Of a DNA stretch of 64,000 nt, positions 54,758-61,109 are shown in pieces. How positions within the stretch are numbered: the first letter of the stretch is position 1; each line of letters begins with the position of its first letter. The position numbers were made by a program, and so were the translations under genes. The notes beneath the pieces were generated by a model. That model saw nothing but the letters and a program-made list of their open reading frames with translations, ran no database searches and was not told the DNA's origin. Source of the stretch: Paludibaculum fermentans (GTDB lineage Bacteria > Acidobacteriota > Terriglobia > Bryobacterales > Bryobacteraceae); the NCBI RefSeq assembly GCF_015277775.1, contig NZ_CP063849.1, positions 6,277,501 through 6,341,500 on the forward strand. The letters are read 5' to 3'.

Positions 54758-55893
54758 GAGCCCACCTGCAGCGGGCCGCATTCCTCCTCCGGCGCGTGTG
54801 TTGCCGAGTGGAACACCTGGAGAAAGTTGTCCCGGAAGGACTGGATGCTGAAGCGGAGGGCGTTGCGGCGGATGTGGTGCGAATCCCAGCGGGCCGTACG
54901 AGCCTCAAAGCGGCCAACGGTTTCGCGGAGCGACTCCGCCGTCGGCTGGCGGAAGAAGAGTCCTGTTTGCTCGTCGACGACGATATCGAGCGCTCCGCCG
55001 CGGCCGTAACAGATGGCCGGTGTTCCACACGCCTGCGCTTCGGCCAGGACGATTCCAAAGTCCTCTTCGGCCGCAAACACGAACGCACGGGCATGTTGCA
55101 TCAACTGCCGCAGCGATGACCGGGGCACCGGTCCCAACAGTTCCACGTTGGTGGGTGCAGCCCGGCGATAGCGGTCCAGATCCGGACCATCACCAGCAAC
55201 CAGCAGGCGGCGTCCGGGCATTTGACGAAAGGCATCGAGCAGCAGGCCGATGCGCTTATAGGGGACCAGGCGGGAAGCCGTGAAGTAATAACTGCGCTTA
55301 TCGTCCGAGAGGGTGTAGTACTCCGTATCCACTGGGGGGTAGACAACAACGGAATCGCGGCTATAGACACGCCGGATGCGGCCGGCGATGAAGTTGGAGT
55401 TGGCGACGAAGCGGTCGACTCCATGGGCCGTGCGGACGTCCCAGAGGCGGAGGTAGTGCAGGATGCCGATGGCGGCCGCTCGACGAATCCCGTGGGTGAG
55501 GCCGGCCTCGCGGAGGTATTCGTGCTGAAGGTCCCAGGCGTAGCGCAGCGGAGTGTGGCAGTAGCAGATGTGAATTTGACCGGGGGCGCTCAGGACGCCC
55601 TTCGCCACGGCGTGCGAGCTGGAAAGGATGACGTCATAGCCGGAGAGGTCGATGGTCTCCACAGCCATAGGCATGAGCGGCAGATAGTGGCGAACCAGGC
55701 GGCGGGCCCAGGGCAGGTTCTGGATGAATGTCGTGGTGGGCGTCTTTCCGGCGAGGAAGGCGCGCTGTGCGTCGGGTATGAAGTCGGCGACAAAGTGGAG
55801 GTCCGCCTGTGGGAATAGGGCGATGAGCTGCTCGACTACGCGTTCCGAGCCGGCGTAGCCGACTGACCAGTCGTGCACGATGGCGACCTTCAC
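54754..55893 (-). CDS. glycosyltransferase family 4 (group 1)
   Basis: 379 residues from a GTG at 55893. GT-B fold: N-domain with VAIVHDWSVGYAGSERVVEQL (G-rich loop), C-domain with FTASRLVPYKRIGLLLDAF and the EDFGIVLAEAQACGTPAI nucleotide-binding E-x7-E motif. Retaining transfer of a sugar from a nucleotide-sugar to the growing repeat unit on the inner membrane. Donor and linkage unknown. Coupled to its neighbours by GTGA/ATGA overlaps in a five-gene minus-strand operon. Confidence 0.92.
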   Translation of the reverse strand: MKVAIVHDWSVGYAGSERVVEQLIALFPQADLHFVADFIPDAQRAFLAGKTPTTTFIQNLPWARRLVRHYLPLMPMAVETIDLSGYDVILSSSHAVAKGVLSAPGQIHICYCHTPLRYAWDLQHEYLREAGLTHGIRRAAAIGILHYLRLWDVRTAHGVDRFVANSNFIAGRIRRVYSRDSVVVYPPVDTEYYTLSDDKRSYYFTASRLVPYKRIGLLLDAFRQMPGRRLLVAGDGPDLDRYRRAAPTNVELLGPVPRSSLRQLMQHARAFVFAAEEDFGIVLAEAQACGTPAICYGRGGALDIVVDEQTGLFFRQPTAESLRETVGRFEARTARWDSHHIRRNALRFSIQSFRDNFLQVFHSATHAPEEECGPLQVGS

Positions 55894-57026
55894 GGGTGGA
55901 CCTCAGCAGACAGCCGCGCGGGCTGCTCGATCGCCGTCAGTTCCCGATAGAGCGCGGCATAAGCGCCGATGGTGCCGGAGACGGGGAACCGGCGGGCGAT
56001 GGCGGCATGCGCCTGAAGAGCAAGCCGGGTCCGCCGGGATTCATCCTGCGCGAGGAGCCGGATCGACTCGGCGGCGGCGGCCAGATCTCCTGGCGCGAAT
56101 AGAACCCCATTCACTCCGTCCTCTACGACATCGACATTGCCCATCACTCGCGAGACGACGGGGATGACTCCGTGGGCCATTGCCTCAAGCAAGGCGAGCG
56201 ACATTCCCTCCCAGCGGGCAGTGGAGAGGAAGAGCGAGGCTACGGAGAGTTCCTGGCGGCAGTCCGGCAAGGTGCCCAGCAGCCGGACTTCGGAGTTCAG
56301 GCCCCGGCGGCGGATCTCGGCTTCGACCGCGGGGCGCAGGGGGCCGTCGCCCACAATGCGTAGTTGAAAACCGGCGTGACCCATGCGGCGGGCGCAAAGG
56401 TCGGCCACCCGGATCAGGGCCAGCGGGTTCTTCTGCGGCTCCAGGCGGTTGATGGCGACGATGCGGAGCGGGCCACCCGTGGCGCGGGCGGGCGGAGCCT
56501 GCGGGCACAGTACACCATTGGGAACAACGCTGAGACGGCCGCGGAGCAGCGGGACTCCGATTCCAATACGGGCGGCCTCAGATGCAGAAACGGCGATCCC
56601 GGCTGTGGTGAACGGAGCGAGCAGGTTTTCGATGCCCCGGTGGATCAGGCCCGAGCAGCCGCGCGGATAGTAGCCATGGAACGTGTGGAGGCATGGCCTG
56701 CCAAGCCAGACAGCAAGCAGGCGGGCGTAGAGGCCGCCGCCAAAGCCGTGGGCATGGATCAGATGGATGGACGCCTGCCCGGCGAAGCGAACGAGACTGG
56801 TGAGGACCTGGGGGTGGAAGCTCCGTCTGGGGATGGCGATCAGCGACCCGGCGCCGAGCAACGTGCGCCAGCGGTCCCAATAGGGCGGGTCCGCCGGGCA
56901 GGCGACGTAGTGACGAAGATCCGGTGGGCTGCCGGCGATCAACTGCCGAATCACTTCCGGGCCGCCGCCGGTATCGGCACGGGCCGTGATGTGGAGGATG
57001 TTCAGCGGCTCATTGAGCGGCGGCAT
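55890..57026 (-). CDS. glycosyltransferase family 4
   Basis: 378 residues. NILHITARADTGGGPEVIRQL at the N-terminus is the acceptor-side GG loop; C-domain LRIVAINRLEPQKNPLALIRVADL and the donor motif EGMSLALLEAMAHGVIPVVSRVMGN are typical. Acts after the initiating transferase in repeat-unit assembly. Start ATG 57026; overlaps the downstream gene start by 4 bases and the upstream gene by 17. Confidence 0.92.
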   Translation of the reverse strand: MPPLNEPLNILHITARADTGGGPEVIRQLIAGSPPDLRHYVACPADPPYWDRWRTLLGAGSLIAIPRRSFHPQVLTSLVRFAGQASIHLIHAHGFGGGLYARLLAVWLGRPCLHTFHGYYPRGCSGLIHRGIENLLAPFTTAGIAVSASEAARIGIGVPLLRGRLSVVPNGVLCPQAPPARATGGPLRIVAINRLEPQKNPLALIRVADLCARRMGHAGFQLRIVGDGPLRPAVEAEIRRRGLNSEVRLLGTLPDCRQELSVASLFLSTARWEGMSLALLEAMAHGVIPVVSRVMGNVDVVEDGVNGVLFAPGDLAAAAESIRLLAQDESRRTRLALQAHAAIARRFPVSGTIGAYAALYRELTAIEQPARLSAEVHP

Positions 57027-58155
57027 GAGGAACTCCGTAGAGCAATTCGAGGTGGCGGACGCTCTGCTCGATGGCCAGCGGCGTCTTCTTCAAGCTGGCC
57101 ACGCGCTGTGCGGGGCCTTCTGCGACGACGAACTCACGCAGTTGCAGGATCCGGGCGGCCCACTCCGCCGGAGTACGGTCCAGGGATAGCACCTCGTTCG
57201 AGTGGGGGAATAAGTTGGCTTCGCGTGTGATCGTGCCGGAGAAAACGCAGGGCAAGCCGGCGGCCTGCGCTTCGATGAGTGCCAGCGGTAGCCCTTCGTG
57301 CAGGGATGGGAAGAGAAAGCAGTCCATGACGTTGGTGAGAAGTTCGGGCACATCGGGCCGGCTGCGTAAGATAGTGGTCCGGTTCGCCAGGCCATACCTG
57401 GCGATCGCGGATTCGACAGCCGTGCGCAGTTTCCCGTCGCCCACAAAGAGGAAGTGGCAGCGAGGGTCGAGGTCTCTCAAGCTGGCCGCGATCTGGAGCA
57501 GGAAGCTGTGGTTTTTCTGGGGCTCCATCCTGCCCACATGGCCGATGACCCATCGATCGGAAGGAATACCCAGCTCCGCGCGCAGGGAGGGGTTTGAACG
57601 GGCGCAGTCGAAACGATCGAAGTCGAAACCGTAGGGCAGGATCTGGAAGCGCGAGTCGCGGCGCCAGGCGGGGCCGAAGAGAGAGGGCGCGGCGAGCTCG
57701 CTGCAGGACAGTCCGCGCGTGGCGTGGAGGCGAATGAGGCGGCGCATCACGGCGCGGTATGTGAAGCGTGGCAGGTTGGGGAGGCTGTCGTTGCCGGAGG
57801 TGTCGTTGTGGCAATGCGCGATGCGCGCCGGAATGCCCAGTGAGCGGGCGACGGCGAGGATGACCCCGCTGATCTGATGTTCGTGGCTATGGATCACGTC
57901 GAACGGGCCGGCCTGCTGAAGACAGCGCGCCAAGGCGAGCGGATAGGCCGGCGAAAGCTTCGAGCAGCCGATGCGCACCATCCGGCAGCCGCGGTCCAGC
58001 AGTTCACGATCGTAGTCGGCCTCGTGTTCGGCATGGACGCAGAAGGTGAACTCGAAGCGGCGCGGGTCCAGGCGGCGCACGACATTCATGAGCCAGGTTT
58101 CTATGCCGGCGCGGCGCATGCAGCCGACGACTTGGGCGATGGCTATGGGCCGCAT
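57010..58155 (-). CDS. glycosyltransferase family 4
   Basis: 381 residues. VVGCMRRAGIETWLMNVVRRL N-terminal loop, VIGHVGRMEPQKNHSFLLQIA donor-side segment and EGLPLALIEAQAAGLPCVFS donor motif identify a GT-B retaining enzyme of the same group as its two neighbours. Its 3' end overlaps the next gene by 17 bases. Substrate unknown. The three genes are divergent relatives rather than recent copies. Confidence 0.92.
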   Translation of the reverse strand: MRPIAIAQVVGCMRRAGIETWLMNVVRRLDPRRFEFTFCVHAEHEADYDRELLDRGCRMVRIGCSKLSPAYPLALARCLQQAGPFDVIHSHEHQISGVILAVARSLGIPARIAHCHNDTSGNDSLPNLPRFTYRAVMRRLIRLHATRGLSCSELAAPSLFGPAWRRDSRFQILPYGFDFDRFDCARSNPSLRAELGIPSDRWVIGHVGRMEPQKNHSFLLQIAASLRDLDPRCHFLFVGDGKLRTAVESAIARYGLANRTTILRSRPDVPELLTNVMDCFLFPSLHEGLPLALIEAQAAGLPCVFSGTITREANLFPHSNEVLSLDRTPAEWAARILQLREFVVAEGPAQRVASLKKTPLAIEQSVRHLELLYGVPHAAAQ

Positions 58156-58161
58156 TGCGTT

Positions 58162-59199
58162 TTAGGCGGGTTGACGGAGCAGATCCCAGGAGTTGCGGAA
58201 GACGCGTTTAACGGCGTTTTCCGACCACCACAAGCGCAGGGCTGCTTGCGCGGCAGGCGCCGGCAGGGCGAGCAGCAGCCGCCAGGCCTGACGCTGTACT
58301 GACGAAGGCAAGGCGGAGAGGTAATCCGCCGCACCGGGTTCCCGGGTGAAGAGCCGGTGGGCCAATTGGAGATGGGCGGACTCAATGTCGCGCCAGGGCG
58401 CACTATCCGGCAGGAAGCCATGCTGCGCCAGGACAAAGGCACGGCGATCGGCCCAGAGCTGTTCGAGGAACTCGAAGTTGCTCTCCAGGGCGGCCAGCGT
58501 GCAGGGGCCGCTGAGGCCGGTCAGGTTGGCGCCATGAATACGGTAGAGCGAAAGCGGCCAGTGGATAGCGGACACGGGCGCCAGCAGGGCGGCGCGGTCC
58601 TGGGCAATCTTGTCGGCGCAGCGCCGGAAGTGGACAGGCAGGGGGAAGATGCGGCGCGCCACTTCAGCATGGAAGGTGAGGCCCGAACAGGGCGGCAGGC
58701 CAGGTTCGCGGCCGGACAGGATCGAGGGTGCAAGCCAGCCGGAATCGAGACGCCGCGGGTGGATAGGCTTCAGCAATTGTCCGCCGGCATGGACGGCGCG
58801 AACCAGGTGGGTAACCATCCCCACCTGCTGAGTGACATAGAAGCGGTCGACGACGGCTTGCAGACGGCCAGGCAGCCACTCGTCATCGGAGTCCAACAGT
58901 GCGACGAGCTCGCCGCGCACGCCGCCGAATGCTGTGTTTAAGGCCGATGCCATACCCGCATTGGCCTGGGTGACGAGCCGAATGCGCGCATGCCGGCTTG
59001 CATAGGCGGCGATGATCGCCCGTGAGTCGTCGCTGGAACCGTCGTCGCAGACGATGGCCTCCCAGTGCGGATATGTCTGCGCGAGCAAGCTCTCCAGGGC
59101 ACGGCCCAGCCAGCGCTCGTAGTTGTGATTGGCCACCAGCACGGACACCAAGGGCCGGGCGTGCAGGCGCGAAACGGTGAACGGATTCATCTGTAACAT
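58162..59199 (-). CDS. glycosyltransferase family 2
   Basis: 345 residues. GT-A fold: VSVLVANHNYERWLGRALESLL, VCDDGSSDDS and the DXD-type ALLDSDDEW metal motif near 90-100. Inverting transfer from a nucleotide sugar in the cytoplasm. It is the first gene of the minus-strand operon (7 bases before the next), transcribed from the promoter region at 59200 upward. ATG 59199 or 59190 possible; no clear ribosome site before either. Confidence 0.92.
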   Translation of the reverse strand: MLQMNPFTVSRLHARPLVSVLVANHNYERWLGRALESLLAQTYPHWEAIVCDDGSSDDSRAIIAAYASRHARIRLVTQANAGMASALNTAFGGVRGELVALLDSDDEWLPGRLQAVVDRFYVTQQVGMVTHLVRAVHAGGQLLKPIHPRRLDSGWLAPSILSGREPGLPPCSGLTFHAEVARRIFPLPVHFRRCADKIAQDRAALLAPVSAIHWPLSLYRIHGANLTGLSGPCTLAALESNFEFLEQLWADRRAFVLAQHGFLPDSAPWRDIESAHLQLAHRLFTREPGAADYLSALPSSVQRQAWRLLLALPAPAAQAALRLWWSENAVKRVFRNSWDLLRQPA

Positions 59200-59667
59200 C
59201 CAAGACCGAGGGGCCCGGAGGCCGCTCTGGAAGGTAGTGGTTTGAGGAGGAGATTTCGCTCCGGGAAGTTACGGAATCAGAAGTTCGAGTCAGCCTTCAC
59301 GAGTTCCTTATGGGTCCCATAGGAGTTCCTGATGACTTCCTAACGCGTTGCAGGACAGTATGAAAGGGTGCTTTGCAGTGGACGGGACAAGTCAAACGAT
59401 GGGCTGCTGCGAATGGAGAAGGTTGGTTCGTTCATGAGTCCCTCATGAGAGGAATGAATCGACACCATTGATAGCTCTCATAAAAAGTCTCGATTTGTCA
59501 CAGGGGTGGAAAGCCGACATACTCACTAAAACCCGGTTGATTCCTGTCTTTCGCGCGGCCACGACCTACCGCCGCGGTGGCACCCGGGACAGCGCACGGC
59601 TTCATCTCCCTCGTCAGGAATGCCGGTGTGGCATCGATCCGCAAGCACATCAAGAAACAACATAGCC
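59200..59667. other. 468-base divergent control region between the glycosyltransferase operon and the porin gene
   Basis: No gene. It contains GAGTTCCT-like direct repeats at 59301, 59323 and 59334, a TATGGG-T-CCCATA palindrome at 59309-59321 nested between the first two, and a CATGAG-TCC-CTCATG hairpin at 59433-59447. Remaining sequence 59450-59667 is unremarkable. The density of symmetric elements suggests regulator binding. Confidence 0.55.
59301..59341. promoter_or_regulatory. phased GAGTTCCT repeats with a central palindrome
   Basis: GAGTTCCT at 59301-59308 and 59323-59330, and GACTTCCT at 59334-59341: offsets 22 and 11 bases, that is, whole helical turns. The palindrome TATGGGTCCCATA sits between copies one and two. 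Confidence 0.45.
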
Positions 59668-60822
59668 ATGCGTAACTACGGAATTCTCTGCTCACTGACT
59701 CTCTGCCTGAGCACCTATGCCTTCGCTCAAGACCAAGGCGCTCAAGCCCCGACAACGCCTCCGGCAGCGGCGCCGGCGGATGCACCACCGCCCACGGCGT
59801 GGACCTACAAGGGGTTCAGCGCAAGCGGTTATGTGGACGTTTACTACAACCAGAATGAGAACAACCCCTCCTCGCGCTTCTCGCAGGTTCAGGCGTTGAA
59901 CATCACTGCGAACAAGTTCAGCTTGAACAGCGCGACAGCATCTTTCAGTTATGATGCGAATCCGATCGGATTCCGTGTGGATGTCGGCGACGGGCGGACG
60001 TACGATTCGTTCTACCTGAGCGAGCCAAAGCACACTGACTGGTCCCGGCACCTGCTGAATGCCTATGTCACCTTGAAGCCGAAGGGCTGGAAAGGCGTCA
60101 CGGTGGACTTCGGAAAGTTCGTTACTTCGGCAGGCGCTGAGGTGACGGAGAGTCACCTGAATTGGAATTATTCGCGTTCGCTGCTGTTCGCGTTCGGCCC
60201 CTACTATCACACGGGCCTTCGGGTGACGGTGCCGGTGACACCGACGTGGTCGGTGGGCGGACAGGCCGTGACTGGCTGGAACCTGATGCGCGATAACAAC
60301 TCGGGCAAGACGTACGGCTTTACCAGCCTAAATACCCTCAAGAAGGTGGTAGTTGCCAACAACTACTACACCGGGCCGGAGAACAACAACACGAACAAGG
60401 GTTGGCGGAATTTCTACGATCTGGCCGTGACGGTGACGGCGACGGACAAGATTTCGGCCTACTACAACCTGGACATCGGCAACAGCAAGTACGCAGGTGG
60501 CGGTTCGGGCACGTTCTGGGGCATGGCGTCGGCCGCGCGGTTTGCACTGACGAAGCACCTCGCTGTGTCGCCTCGCATTGAGTATTACAGCGACAAGGAC
60601 GGTTTCTGGACGGGCACTCCGCAGGCGTTCAAGGAGTTCACTGGCACTGGGGAATGGAAGTTCAACGAGAGCTTTATCGCGAGGATCGAGTACCGCAGGG
60701 ACTGGTCGGATCAACCGTTCTTCCAGGTGGGGCAGATCCCCGGGGCGTCGAAGCATCAGACGATGATCACGGCTGGATTCATGATGGTGCTGAAGCCGGG
60801 TATGTTCAGCTTCTCGAAGTAA
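59668..60822 (+). CDS. outer-membrane beta-barrel porin (OmpL-like/BBP2)
   Basis: 384 residues. Signal peptide MRNYGILCSLTLCLSTYAFA, then a Pro/Ala linker (about 22-40) and an amphipathic beta-barrel (about 45-384) with strand pattern GFSASGYVDVYYNQNENN, KFSLNSATASFSYDANP and a C-terminal MMVLKPGMFSFSK. Matches the BBP2/OmpL-like porin type of Acidobacteria. Start ATG 59668 because it gives the signal peptide; the earlier ATG at 59620 does not. Forms a diffusion pore; selectivity unknown. Confidence 0.85.
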   Translation: MRNYGILCSLTLCLSTYAFAQDQGAQAPTTPPAAAPADAPPPTAWTYKGFSASGYVDVYYNQNENNPSSRFSQVQALNITANKFSLNSATASFSYDANPIGFRVDVGDGRTYDSFYLSEPKHTDWSRHLLNAYVTLKPKGWKGVTVDFGKFVTSAGAEVTESHLNWNYSRSLLFAFGPYYHTGLRVTVPVTPTWSVGGQAVTGWNLMRDNNSGKTYGFTSLNTLKKVVVANNYYTGPENNNTNKGWRNFYDLAVTVTATDKISAYYNLDIGNSKYAGGGSGTFWGMASAARFALTKHLAVSPRIEYYSDKDGFWTGTPQAFKEFTGTGEWKFNESFIARIEYRRDWSDQPFFQVGQIPGASKHQTMITAGFMMVLKPGMFSFSK

Positions 60823-60867
60823 GCAGCCTGATACCTACGTGCGAGCGCCGGTGATATAGGCCGGCGG

Positions 60868-60897
60868 ACAGGGCTCCCGTCCCAGAGGGAGCCCTGT
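60868..60897 (+). terminator. rho-independent terminator of the porin gene
   Basis: 11-bp perfect stem ACAGGGCTCCC/GGGAGCCCTGT, loop GTCCCAGA, followed by TTCTTG, 45 bases after the stop. Weak T-tract but strong stem. Confidence 0.8.
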
Positions 60898-61109
60898 TTC
60901 TTGTGGGGAAGCCCAGTGTGGGCTGGCCGGCCATTTGGCGCTGCATTTGTAGCGAGTCTTACGTGAGACAGCGCCGTGAGGCTTCTGTTTGGCGTCAGAC
61001 CGCGAGCCAGGACAGTTAGCGAACCAACATTGAGGGCGGTTTGCCTGAGCCCTCCTGAACCGGATGGAAGCGGTTTTTTGCCGCTTTGTTCCAATTACTA
61101 TGGAACAGA

